From NCBI RefSeq assembly GCF_000445475.1, contig NZ_AUPZ01000007.1:124001-188000 (forward strand): a stretch of DNA of 64,000 nt, given 5' to 3'. Shown here piece by piece: positions 51,019-59,394 of the stretch. This stretch comes from Sulfurimonas hongkongensis. GTDB lineage: Bacteria > Campylobacterota > Campylobacteria > Campylobacterales > Sulfurimonadaceae. The notes beneath the pieces are model-generated. The model was not told the DNA's origin. It worked only from the letters and a program-made list of their open reading frames with translations, and ran no database searches. The position numbers were made by a program, and so were the translations under genes. Each line of letters starts with the position of its first letter. The stretch's first letter is position 1.

Positions 51019-52773
51019 TTAAAGAACTGGAGTTAGATAAGCCTCTTCGACCATTATATCTATGATGTCTTTAAAGACCAAAACAGCGGTTTGTGAGGCA
51101 AACTGGCTACTTTTTGGTTCTATGACTATAACGCCCATAGTGTATTTTTTTTCTCTATCATTTACAAATCCTAAAAAAGCGGTGTTGTATCTGTTAACAT
51201 ACTTGCCAGCCTCAACTATGTGGGCAGTTCCTGTTTTTCCACCAACAGTAAGTCCATCACTCTTTGTTTTCTTACCAGTTCCTTCATTTACGGTTTTTAT
51301 AAGGATTTTTTTGACTCTATCGGCGGTTGAGCTTTTTATAACTTGAATCTGCTCTTCATTTGGAATCTCTTTTATCTGACCTCTTGCATCTACAAAACTA
51401 TCTACTATTTTTGGAGTTACAATCCTTCCGTTGTTGTTAAAAGCACTATATGCACGGATGAGTTGCATCAAGTTTGCATTCATTCCATAACCATAAGAGC
51501 AGGTTGCTTTATAAATCTCGTTGTTTAGACGAGTCGCACTTGGTATAGAGCCTTGTCTTTCATAGACTAAATCAGGCGTAGATTTTTTAGAAAATCCAAA
51601 ATCAAGAAGCCCATCATAAAACTCGCCGCCACTTAGTTTTTGTGCAAGTTGAGCTATACCGATGTTTGATGAGTGAACTATAACATTCTCAGCACTAAGC
51701 CAGTCAAAGTCATGTTCATCAGTTATAACTTTTCTGCCCATTTTGAAGCGACCATTGTGACCATTTACTAGGTCATAAGGATTTACTAAGCCCTTATCAA
51801 GAAGTAGGGCAAAAGTTATGGGTTTTATAACACTTCCAGGCTCAAAACTATACTCAGTCATAGCGCTATTTAGAGATGGATAATCACTTCTTTTTATATT
51901 TTTAGGTAAGTACCTATTTGAACTCGCTAGTGTGATAACTTTTGCGCTCTTTGTATCCATCACCGCACAGATAATCTCTTTTGCTTCAAGCTCTTTTTTC
52001 ATGCTATCTAGCATCCTCTCAACTCTGATTTGAAGTCCTACAGGGATATTTAGCTTAATGTTAAGTCCATTGATATGTGGTTTTGAAAAGCTCTCTTTGT
52101 TTAAAATGATGTAGCCATTTACATCTCTTTTTCCTTGTCTTAGCTCATCTTGTCTTGGTGCAAGAGCTCTTTCAAATCTCTTCTCAAGACCTTTTACCCC
52201 TTTTATGTAAGTATATCCTTGCTCTTCTTGTTTGTGTGGATAGCCTATGATGGGAGTTAAAAGATCTCCATATGGATACTCTCTACTCTCCCCACTCTCG
52301 ATGATATTTAGCCCATGAAGTGTTGTATATCCAGTTTTTGGGTTTTTTCTCTCAACAAAAACATCATATCTTCTAAGCTCATAAGAGAGTCTTTTTAGAT
52401 ACTGAGCCATTTTTTCTGTGATGTTGTAGCTTAAAACCACTGAACCTTTTGCCTTTTTTAATTTTTTCTCAATCTCTTTAGAGTCTATACCTGAGTAGAT
52501 ACTAAAGAGTTGTATAAAAAGGTTCATCTTTTGCGGGTCGATATAAAGAGTGTTTACTACGGCTTTGTAGAGTTTTTGGGTAGTTGCTATGTGAAAACCA
52601 TCAGCACTGATGATGGAACCTCTTTGTGCTTTTGAGGTCTCTTTTGTATATAGAGATGGAAGGTGACGAGATTTTAAAACAGTAAGTAGCATCACGCTTA
52701 AAAAGATTAAAAAAGCCATGGCAATAAGTGTATAAAGAAGAAAGATTTTTTTACTTTTTGTTTTATAGTTCAT
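51019..52773 (-). CDS. ftsI: Penicillin-binding protein 2 / FtsI-type transpeptidase
   Basis: Class B penicillin-binding protein that cross-links septal peptidoglycan. TM anchor at residues about 9-30 (FLLYTLIAMAFLIFLSVMLLTVL), then the dimerisation domain (KRGxxI-like QRGSIISADG) and a transpeptidase domain with EPGSVIKPITFAL (Ser-x-x-Lys), HSSNIG (SxN) and GKTGTAHIV (KTG). 584 residues. It lies downstream of flgB-flgC-fliE, the usual Campylobacterota arrangement, where this gene is FtsI. A TATAAT 29 bases upstream may give it an independent promoter. Confidence 0.92.
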   Translation of the reverse strand: MNYKTKSKKIFLLYTLIAMAFLIFLSVMLLTVLKSRHLPSLYTKETSKAQRGSIISADGFHIATTQKLYKAVVNTLYIDPQKMNLFIQLFSIYSGIDSKEIEKKLKKAKGSVVLSYNITEKMAQYLKRLSYELRRYDVFVERKNPKTGYTTLHGLNIIESGESREYPYGDLLTPIIGYPHKQEEQGYTYIKGVKGLEKRFERALAPRQDELRQGKRDVNGYIILNKESFSKPHINGLNIKLNIPVGLQIRVERMLDSMKKELEAKEIICAVMDTKSAKVITLASSNRYLPKNIKRSDYPSLNSAMTEYSFEPGSVIKPITFALLLDKGLVNPYDLVNGHNGRFKMGRKVITDEHDFDWLSAENVIVHSSNIGIAQLAQKLSGGEFYDGLLDFGFSKKSTPDLVYERQGSIPSATRLNNEIYKATCSYGYGMNANLMQLIRAYSAFNNNGRIVTPKIVDSFVDARGQIKEIPNEEQIQVIKSSTADRVKKILIKTVNEGTGKKTKSDGLTVGGKTGTAHIVEAGKYVNRYNTAFLGFVNDREKKYTMGVIVIEPKSSQFASQTAVLVFKDIIDIMVEEAYLTPVL

Positions 52774-52801
52774 AAATTACACTTGAGTTTATTTTTAAGA
52801 G

Positions 52802-52807
52802 ATTATA
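52802..52807 (-). promoter_or_regulatory. Putative sigma-70 -10 box for ftsI
   Basis: TATAAT on the minus strand, 28 bases from the ftsI start, in the 68-base gap after fliE. Confidence 0.45.
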
Positions 52808-52841
52808 GCATTTTAGAGTAGAGAGTGGACGATTGGAGTGA

Positions 52842-53150
52842 TTATAGTTGCGTTCTACCTAACTCTTTGTAAGCGTTTAGAGCTTTGTTTCTAATCTCAA
52901 GCATAAGTTTCATACTAGTTTCAGCTTTTCCAATAGCAAGGGCCGCCTGATGTAGGTCTTTTACCTGACCTGTTGCCATCTCACTTAGAGCTACTTCACC
53001 TTTTTCTTGATACTCGTTTACTTCATTTAGAGCAGATTTTAAGTGAGATGCAAAGGCTTCACCATCAGCACCACCTACTTTACTTTTTTGTTTTAAAAGC
53101 TCAGCAGTAGATGTTCCTGATAGTCCTTCTATTTTGCCAAATTCACTCAT
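52842..53150 (-). CDS. fliE: Flagellar hook-basal body protein FliE
   Basis: FliE links the MS ring to the rod. The 102-residue helical protein has the family C-terminal half: FASHLKSALNEVNEYQEKGEVALSEMATGQVKDLHQAALAIGKAETSMKLMLEIRNKALNAYKEL. Normal length. It follows flgC by 34 bases in the flgBC-fliE order found across Campylobacterota. Confidence 0.95.
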   Translation of the reverse strand: MSEFGKIEGLSGTSTAELLKQKSKVGGADGEAFASHLKSALNEVNEYQEKGEVALSEMATGQVKDLHQAALAIGKAETSMKLMLEIRNKALNAYKELGRTQL

Positions 53151-53184
53151 TTTACATCCTTAATCACGCTATTCATCCAAAAGC

Positions 53185-53676
53185 CTACTGTAAAAGGGAT
53201 ATCGCAGAGTTTGCTATATCTTTTGAACTCTCAAATGCAGCTACATTTGCTTGGTAGCTTCTAGTCGCTTCTACTAAATCGGCCATTTCGATAACAGGAT
53301 TAATATTTGGGTACGCAACATAACCACTTGCATCTGCATCTGGATGTGCTGGGTCAAATTTCATCTTTGGATCTCTGTCATCTCTTGAGATTTTGTCAAC
53401 TACTACGCTCATTATAGCAGGATTTACTTTTTTGCCAAAATGCCCCTCATCTAAGGGGTCTTCATACTTTGCACTATTTGTTGACTCGCCTAAGGCTTTG
53501 TTAAACTGCTCATTAAAGTCTATAGCTTTAAAGACAACTTCCTTTCTTCTGTAAGGTCCACCCTCTTCGGTTCTTGTTGTTTGTGCATTTGCTATGTTTT
53601 GCGAGATAGTATTTACTCGGACTCTTTGAGCACTTAGTCCATAACCGCTTATATCAAAACTATTTAAAAATGACAT
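53185..53676 (-). CDS. flgC: Flagellar basal-body rod protein FlgC
   Basis: Rod protein FlgC. N-terminal FDISGYGLSAQRVRVNTISQNIANAQTTRTEEGGPYRRKEVVF and the C-terminal NPVIEMADLVEATRSYQANVAAFESSKDIANSAISLL are the characteristic flagellar rod ends. 163 residues. Second gene of the sigma-54-preceded flgBC-fliE operon. Confidence 0.96.
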   Translation of the reverse strand: MSFLNSFDISGYGLSAQRVRVNTISQNIANAQTTRTEEGGPYRRKEVVFKAIDFNEQFNKALGESTNSAKYEDPLDEGHFGKKVNPAIMSVVVDKISRDDRDPKMKFDPAHPDADASGYVAYPNINPVIEMADLVEATRSYQANVAAFESSKDIANSAISLLQ

Positions 53677-53734
53677 ATATTCTCCTTTTTCTCAACTAAC
53701 TTGAACAAGTCCAAGTTAGTTTTCAGTCACTAAA

Positions 53735-54166
53735 TTAACTTGTTTTACTTGATGCTTCTAGGACACTCTTAAAGATGCTAGAGCTCTTTTTTCTAGCCAT
53801 TACAAGAGCGTTAAACATGACTGAGTTTTTACTCATCTCAGTAGTCTCAACGTCCAAATCAACACTATTTCCATCGTTTCTAGCCATGTGACCATCTCTA
53901 TAAAATGTTGTAGCACGACTAGAATCTTTCTCATGCTGGAGTGGAATGTGTGAGCTGTCAGTTTGGGCTAACTCTAGTTTGTCTTTAGCATCGTTAAAAA
54001 TTTCTGCCTTTTTTGCCATCAGTGTCTCTTGAAAACTTATGTCTCTTGGTCTGTAAAAAGGAGTATCCGCATTTGCAATGTTTGAAGCTATCATATCTTG
54101 TCTAATGGCTCTGTAGTCAAGTGCTTTATCTACAATGTCGTGTGCGCGAGATACTTCGATACTCAT
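53735..54166 (-). CDS. flgB: Flagellar basal-body rod protein FlgB
   Basis: Proximal rod protein FlgB. N-terminal VDKALDYRAIRQDMIASNIANADTPFYRPRDISF is diagnostic, with the C-terminal NSVDLDVETTEMSKNSVMFNALVMARKKSSSIFKSVL helix. 143 residues. It leads the operon, with a sigma-54 promoter element at 54212-54227. Confidence 0.96.
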   Translation of the reverse strand: MSIEVSRAHDIVDKALDYRAIRQDMIASNIANADTPFYRPRDISFQETLMAKKAEIFNDAKDKLELAQTDSSHIPLQHEKDSSRATTFYRDGHMARNDGNSVDLDVETTEMSKNSVMFNALVMARKKSSSIFKSVLEASSKTS

Positions 54167-54211
54167 TTTTACTCCTTAGCTCTTTAGGGCTTTTAAATAT
54201 AGTCTAGACTA

Positions 54212-54227
54212 AGCAAAAAGAGTTCCA
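54212..54227 (-). promoter_or_regulatory. Sigma-54 promoter for flgBC-fliE
   Basis: On the minus strand TGGAACTCTTTTTGCT matches TGGCACN5TTGCW: the -24 GG and -12 GC have exact spacing (GG at 2-3, GC at 14-15), with one change in the -24 box. It is 46 bases upstream of the flgB start. Sigma-54 control of rod and hook genes is the known pattern in Campylobacter and Helicobacter; FlgR would be the activator. Confidence 0.75.
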
Positions 54228-54373
54228 AAAAAAGTCCCTTTAATGTGAATGCTAAATAACATAAAAATACACAGATTGTCACTGTTATTTTTAAGTACTA
54301 TTTAATACAAATTATAACATAATGTCCATCACGGTTACTAGAGTAGCCCATTTTTTACACTAAGGAGTTCTTT

Positions 54374-54829
54374 ATGAAAAGAGCTGGTTTTACAATGATA
54401 GAGTTGATTTTTGTTATAGTTATCTTAGGTATTTTAGCTGCAGTTGCACTTCCTAAGTTTATAGGTGTCTCAGAGCAAGCAAAAGTAGGAAAACTGCAAG
54501 GATATGTGGGTACATTAAATAGAACAGTTCTGCCGCCATACTGGAGTGATTCTATATTGAATGGAAATAATGGTTCTATTGATAGTACTGATTATGAAGA
54601 TAAAATTAAAAATGACTTAGCAGCACCAGATAATATTGTAATGACATTTACTAATATGAATGGACAAGCAGAAGATTTTGATAGTAATGCAACAGCAGGT
54701 ACTGCAATAGGTAGTAAAACATATAATGGTGTTACATATTCCATTTTTTGTAATGATGGAAATTCAACTTCAGCAGCAAGATGTGATATATGGAATGGAT
54801 CAAAATGGATGTTAAACGAAAACATTTGA
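54374..54829 (+). CDS. Type IV pilin/pseudopilin-like protein
   Basis: A 151-residue secreted pilin-like protein. The prepilin peptidase site is GFTMIELIFVIVILGILAAVALPKF with the conserved Glu five residues into the mature helix. The C-terminal globular part has a cysteine pair (FCNDGNSTSAARCDIW) that may form a disulphide. No pilus assembly gene is adjacent; the second pilin-like gene at 55023 has the same head. It could serve type II secretion, type IV pili or natural competence (comEC at 61566). Confidence 0.85.
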   Translation: MKRAGFTMIELIFVIVILGILAAVALPKFIGVSEQAKVGKLQGYVGTLNRTVLPPYWSDSILNGNNGSIDSTDYEDKIKNDLAAPDNIVMTFTNMNGQAEDFDSNATAGTAIGSKTYNGVTYSIFCNDGNSTSAARCDIWNGSKWMLNENI

Positions 54830-54846
54830 TTGTTGTCTCATTTAAT

Positions 54847-54918
54847 CACTTCCGAGATGAAATGTATATATAGAAAAAGACTTCCCTCGTTCCATCTCTC
54901 CCGAGGTGGAATGCATAT
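54847..54918. repeat. Dispersed repeat, gaggtggaatgcata family, plus a degraded copy
   Basis: ctcgttccatctctcccgag followed by gtggaatgcata (54887-54918) matches 8815-8848. Forty bases before it, tccgagatgaaatgtata (54851-54868) looks like a decayed right half of the same unit. Confidence 0.6.
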
Positions 54919-55022
54919 GTATATGATACTCATCTAACTCCAAGCCTCCACAAAACCAAATTTTAAACTAAAAAATGGTAATATTATCTGTTAACAATTA
55001 ATATTTTTTAAAGGATGTGTTT

Positions 55023-55469
55023 ATGCAAAGATCAAAAAATGCGTTTACTGTGATAGAGTTAATCTTTGTTATAGTAGTCTTAGGGATTTTAGCAGCTGTT
55101 GCACTTCCTAAGTTTGCAAGCACAAAAGAACAGGCTGATATTGCATCTGGTCGTGCAGATATTGCAACTATCCGCTCTGCTATTGTAAATGAGAGACAGA
55201 CTCAACTTGTAAAAGGCGAAAACAGTTGGATACCAACCCTAAGCGAAAATGATACAACACTTTTTACAGGTGATGGAGATAGAACACTTTTGATGTACGG
55301 CATAAAAGCTGGAACTAACTCTGGGGATTGGGCAGTAGTAGCTGACTCAGGTAGAAAAAGATATACTTACAAAGTTGGCGATACTACTACAACTTTTGAC
55401 TATAATTCCACTAGTGGGATTTTTAGTTGTGAAACAAATACAGGTAACTGTAACGCTTTAGTTGATTAG
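55023..55469 (+). CDS. Second type IV pilin/pseudopilin-like protein
   Basis: A 148-residue paralogue of the gene at 54374. The heads are nearly identical (AFTVIELIFVIVVLGILAAVALPKF), while the tails have diverged: this one has GRADIATIRSAIVNERQ and ends with a cysteine pair (SCETNTGNC). GTG at 55017 would add two residues, but ATG at 55023 is seven bases after aaagga. priA starts six bases after its stop. Confidence 0.85.
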   Translation: MQRSKNAFTVIELIFVIVVLGILAAVALPKFASTKEQADIASGRADIATIRSAIVNERQTQLVKGENSWIPTLSENDTTLFTGDGDRTLLMYGIKAGTNSGDWAVVADSGRKRYTYKVGDTTTTFDYNSTSGIFSCETNTGNCNALVD

Positions 55470-55475
55470 AAAATC

Positions 55476-57323
55476 TTGCACTACTATAATATCTCACTAC
55501 TTGGCTCTCCTCTTGAGCCATTTACATACCACTCATCTCAAACCATAAGCACAGGCACTAAAGTAAGTGTAAATGTAAGAAATAGAACTACTAATGGCGT
55601 AGTTATAGAAAAGGTGAAAAAACCAGAATTTAAAACAAATGAGGTTTTGAGTGTAAGTGAGTTTTTCTATTCAAAAAAACAGTTAGACCTTGCTCGGTTT
55701 ATCTCTACTTACTATGTCTGCTCTTTAGGTGAGGCTTTGGGGATTATGATACCATTTAGTTGCAACTCTCCAGAGTTAAAGCAAAATGGTGTTTTTAGCT
55801 CCACCTCTACAATAAAACTCTCGCAAAAACAAGAAGAAGCTCTAGAGTTTTTAAAAGAGCATCAAACTTCACTCCTCTTTGGAGATACAGGAAGTGGAAA
55901 AACTGAGATATATATGAAGTATTTTCAAAAGATGATAGCACAGAAGAAGCGTTCCATATTTTTGATGCCAGAGATCTCACTAACCCCTCAAATGAACAAA
56001 AGACTCCAAGCTCACTTTGGCGAAGAAGTAGTTATGTGGCACTCCAAACTTACACCACTTCAAAAGAAAAAAGCACTTGCAAAAATTTATGATGGAAGTG
56101 CTAAAATAGTTGCAGGTCCTCGCTCAGCTCTCTTTTTGCCCATAAAAGATTTAGGTCTTATTGTTGTAGATGAAGAGCATGATGATAGTTACAAGTCATC
56201 TTCAAGACCTCGCTATCATGCAAGAGACTTGAGCATCTATATGGGAAAACTATATGAGGCTGGTGTGGTTTTAGGAAGTGCTACTCCATCTCTAGGCTCT
56301 TATGTGAAATTTCCTCACACAAGACTCAGAGGTACTCACTTTAGTGCAAAAAAAGAGTTTATATATGAAAAATCAAAAGAGGAGTTATCGCCCCTAATCT
56401 TTGAACATATTAAAAAGACACTAGAAGCAAAAGAGCAGGTTATAGTTTTTCTGCCGACTAGAGCAAACTTTAAGTATTTGGTATGTGAGAGTTGTGGGGC
56501 TAGTGTGGAGTGTGCATATTGTAGTGTTGGGATGAGTATACATGAAAAATCAAACGCTCTAAGGTGTCACTATTGTAACTATGCGCAAGCCATCCCAAAA
56601 GTTTGTCAAAAGTGCGGAAGTGGCTCTCTGGTGAGCTCAAGACTAGGAACTGCAGAGGCACTAAAAGTGATACAAGAGAAGTTTAGTAACGCTGAGGTTG
56701 AGCTTTTTGATAGAGATGCAATAACAAGTGCTAAAAAACTAAGAGATGCATTAGAGAGGTTTAACACACAAGAGACTAGTATCCTTGTTGGAACTCAGAT
56801 GCTAAGTAAAGGACATGACTATCACGGAGTTACACTAGCTGTGGTTTTAGGGCTTGACAATATGTTAAATATGAGTGATTATAGAGCCAGACAAAATGCT
56901 CTTGCCTCACTTATACAAGTTTCAGGACGAAGTGGACGAGCTAAAGATGCTTTAGTTTTAGTTCAAACATTTAATGAAGAGTTTTTTAGTAAGTTTATAG
57001 ATGATTATGATGCATTTTTACAAGAGGAGATAGGCTTTAGAGAAGGGCTCTATCCGCCATATAAAAAACTTTGTCGCATCTTGTTCTCACATAAAAACTC
57101 AACTAGAGCACAAGATGAGATGCATAAAATGTTAGAGCCTCTCTCAAGGATAAGAGATATAGAGGTGGTAGGTTTTGGAGAGTGTGCTACTAAGAGAGTG
57201 GCGGATAAGTATAGGTTTGAGATACTTCTTCGTTCGGATAAAAGCACAAACATCATAAGAGCTATAAAGTCGTGCAGAGTAGCTTTAGCTGAGGTTGATA
57301 TGGATCCCATAGAGTTTTCTTAA
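55476..57323 (+). CDS. priA: Primosomal protein N' (replication restart helicase)
   Basis: PriA, the 3'-5' helicase that reloads DnaB at stalled forks. An N-terminal DNA-binding part is followed by Walker A GDTGSGKTEIYM, motif II VDEEHDDSYK, and motif Ia-like MPEISLTPQM. The two zinc sites are CESCGASVECAYC and CHYCNYAQAIPKVCQKCGS. GTQMLSKGHDYHGVTLAVVLGLD and a C-terminal domain complete it. 615 residues, compact but full. The start is TTG without a clear ribosome-binding site. dnaB is at the right edge. Confidence 0.94.
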   Translation: MHYYNISLLGSPLEPFTYHSSQTISTGTKVSVNVRNRTTNGVVIEKVKKPEFKTNEVLSVSEFFYSKKQLDLARFISTYYVCSLGEALGIMIPFSCNSPELKQNGVFSSTSTIKLSQKQEEALEFLKEHQTSLLFGDTGSGKTEIYMKYFQKMIAQKKRSIFLMPEISLTPQMNKRLQAHFGEEVVMWHSKLTPLQKKKALAKIYDGSAKIVAGPRSALFLPIKDLGLIVVDEEHDDSYKSSSRPRYHARDLSIYMGKLYEAGVVLGSATPSLGSYVKFPHTRLRGTHFSAKKEFIYEKSKEELSPLIFEHIKKTLEAKEQVIVFLPTRANFKYLVCESCGASVECAYCSVGMSIHEKSNALRCHYCNYAQAIPKVCQKCGSGSLVSSRLGTAEALKVIQEKFSNAEVELFDRDAITSAKKLRDALERFNTQETSILVGTQMLSKGHDYHGVTLAVVLGLDNMLNMSDYRARQNALASLIQVSGRSGRAKDALVLVQTFNEEFFSKFIDDYDAFLQEEIGFREGLYPPYKKLCRILFSHKNSTRAQDEMHKMLEPLSRIRDIEVVGFGECATKRVADKYRFEILLRSDKSTNIIRAIKSCRVALAEVDMDPIEFS

Positions 57324-57339
57324 GCTACTTTGGCATCTT

Positions 57340-58524
57340 TTAAACACAAGAGCCACCATTGTTAAAGTAGCAAACGCTCTCTTTTTTTGCAGGTTTTTCA
57401 TACTTAGTTCGGTTATTAAGGTGTAAATTTATACTTTGATCATAATTCTCTTTGAGCTTAACAAAAGCATTATACTCTTTGCCTTTTAGCTTTTTAGTTG
57501 TCACTTGAACTACATTTAGAGGGTTTATAGCACGACCATATTTTCTAAGTTCAAAGTGAAGATGAGGACCTGTTGAGCGACCAGTAGTTCCCACATATCC
57601 TATAGTATGTCCTTTTTTTACATACTTACCTCTATATATACCTCTGCGAAATGATTTTAGATGTGCATATCTAGTCTCATATCCATCGCTATGGCGGATT
57701 TTTATAAGATTTCCATAGCTTCCAAGTCTAGATGCATGGACTATAGTTCCACTTCCAGCAGCGATTATGGGAGTGCCACGCCTTGCCGCATAGTCTATTC
57801 CTAAATGAGCTTTCCACTTTTTTAAAATAGGATGAAATCTCCTCTTTGTAAAGTAAGAAGAGATTCGAGCACCTTTTACTGGACGAGCGAGTAAAAAGCC
57901 CTCAACCTCATGACCTTTTGCATCATAATATCTCTCATCGTCATTAAGATAGATAAAGTTCTTTTTTTTTCGCATCTCTATCATTGCAGACTTTAGTATT
58001 GGCATAGAAAAAGGGCGACCTAAGCGATATTTTTGATCATAAATCATTACTAAAGTATCACCTTTTCTTAGGTCTCGTTTAAAGTTTAGTGAGTTTTTGA
58101 AGTTTGATACAAAGATTTGAGCTAATTTTTTTGAGCCTGTTTCTTTGATGATATCATAGTATGGAGAGTTGTTTATAGTGAGTGTAAAAGACTCTGTTCT
58201 TGTCTGGCTTATAACAGGAATGGCTTCAAAATTGTACTCGCCATTGTGTCTATATATGTGGACTTGTAGCTCATCATTTAAAGGAAGCAGGACTTGTTCT
58301 ATTTCTCCTCTATCATCTCTTAGTATTTGGCAATGAACGCCCGCTCTCATCTCCTCTGTTAGCTCTTGATCGTCCTTGTCAAGTGCGTAATAGAGCTTAT
58401 AGGTTGGAAGGTTATGCTTTTGTAGAAAAATCAAGTAAGTTTCATCTTTTACCCACCTAAAGCGCTCTACTTGAGCACTAAAGAGTGTAGATGTTAGTAG
58501 GAGAAGTAAAAAAAATCGTATCAT
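57340..58524 (-). CDS. M23 peptidoglycan metallopeptidase (Csd3/HdpA-like)
   Basis: Periplasmic zinc endopeptidase of the LytM/M23 type. A signal peptide (FFLLLLLTSTLFSAQ) and an N-terminal region of about 200 residues precede the M23 domain: the zinc ligands are in HLGIDYAARRG and HLHFELRKYGRAINP, with GSGTIVHASRLGSYGN and YAHLKSF between. Size (394 residues) and layout are like Helicobacter Csd3/HdpA, which trims pentapeptides and shapes the cell, but other M23 enzymes remain possible. It converges with priA. Confidence 0.85.
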   Translation of the reverse strand: MIRFFLLLLLTSTLFSAQVERFRWVKDETYLIFLQKHNLPTYKLYYALDKDDQELTEEMRAGVHCQILRDDRGEIEQVLLPLNDELQVHIYRHNGEYNFEAIPVISQTRTESFTLTINNSPYYDIIKETGSKKLAQIFVSNFKNSLNFKRDLRKGDTLVMIYDQKYRLGRPFSMPILKSAMIEMRKKKNFIYLNDDERYYDAKGHEVEGFLLARPVKGARISSYFTKRRFHPILKKWKAHLGIDYAARRGTPIIAAGSGTIVHASRLGSYGNLIKIRHSDGYETRYAHLKSFRRGIYRGKYVKKGHTIGYVGTTGRSTGPHLHFELRKYGRAINPLNVVQVTTKKLKGKEYNAFVKLKENYDQSINLHLNNRTKYEKPAKKESVCYFNNGGSCV

Positions 58525-58582
58525 AAAGTTATAACCTATAAAAAATATTTTGTAACCTTATCAAAAATTGGCTTAGTTAAGA

Positions 58583-58588
58583 TATAAT
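58583..58588 (+). promoter_or_regulatory. Putative -10 box (TATAAT)
   Basis: TATAAT 32 bases before the ATG of the PgbA-N-like gene, in the divergent gap shared with the M23 peptidase gene. Confidence 0.45.
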
Positions 58589-58620
58589 CACTCTATTATT
58601 ATTTGAAAAAAAGAGAGTTT

Positions 58621-59394
58621 ATGAAGTATATATTTTTAGCTATGTTGTTAGTTTTACAAACTTTTGCGGGAGTTGTAAAGTCGCCGATAGTGAGTGTTGA
58701 TGAGAAAAATTCACAAGCAACAATAGAGATAGATAAGATAGATGTAGGGATAAGTGGATTTATATCTCACAAGCTTTCAGATGAGCAAGAGATTATACTC
58801 AAAAGTATTGTGGTTAGCTCCTATGATAAAGACTCAAAGATAGCTACTTTAGAGATGTCTCCTTTTGATGCTCTAAGAAACAATGCACTTCCAAATGGAA
58901 AGTGGAGTGTAAGTGTTGGAGATGAAGCTATTTTGGCCTTTGGTTATACAAGAGGACTTCTTATAGCACCTAATGAAGAGATATATCATAGGATAACTAG
59001 AAGTGTAAAAGATTTACAATGGGTTCATTCTGACCTTTTTGCAACTACTCTCTCTTTTATTGGGCATCCAACACCACTAAGAGAAGATTTTAAAAAATTC
59101 TCTATAGCAACTTCTGTAGGGTTGGTTTTTATATATTTAGATGAAAAACTCTTTACTGTAGATGCAAGGAGCTTTAAAATCCTAAACATTACAGATGCAG
59201 CTCTTAAGCAAGAAGAGACACAGCTTCCTTTTTATACAAGAATACAAGAGATAGATGCAGCATGGTGGGGAGAGGGGAGTAATAAACTAAACTCTTATGA
59301 ACCTCATTATTACGAGCTTTTAAACAAAGCAAACCCAGATAACAAAGAGCTAGCAAACTTGATAAAAAACTATAAAGCAAAGGTCTTAAAATGA
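58621..59394 (+). CDS. PgbA-N-like exported protein
   Basis: A 257-residue protein with a signal peptide (YIFLAMLLVLQTFAG) and a mature region KSPIVSVDEKNSQATIEIDKIDVGISGFISHKL, then a turn-rich IYHRITRSVKDLQWVHSDLFA. This resembles the PgbA N-terminal domain (PF15436), named from a Helicobacter plasminogen-binding protein but common in non-pathogenic Campylobacterota, so its basic role is probably envelope-related. TTG at 58603 would add six residues; ATG at 58621 is better. It overlaps glcD by four bases (ATGA). Confidence 0.7.
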   Translation: MKYIFLAMLLVLQTFAGVVKSPIVSVDEKNSQATIEIDKIDVGISGFISHKLSDEQEIILKSIVVSSYDKDSKIATLEMSPFDALRNNALPNGKWSVSVGDEAILAFGYTRGLLIAPNEEIYHRITRSVKDLQWVHSDLFATTLSFIGHPTPLREDFKKFSIATSVGLVFIYLDEKLFTVDARSFKILNITDAALKQEETQLPFYTRIQEIDAAWWGEGSNKLNSYEPHYYELLNKANPDNKELANLIKNYKAKVLK

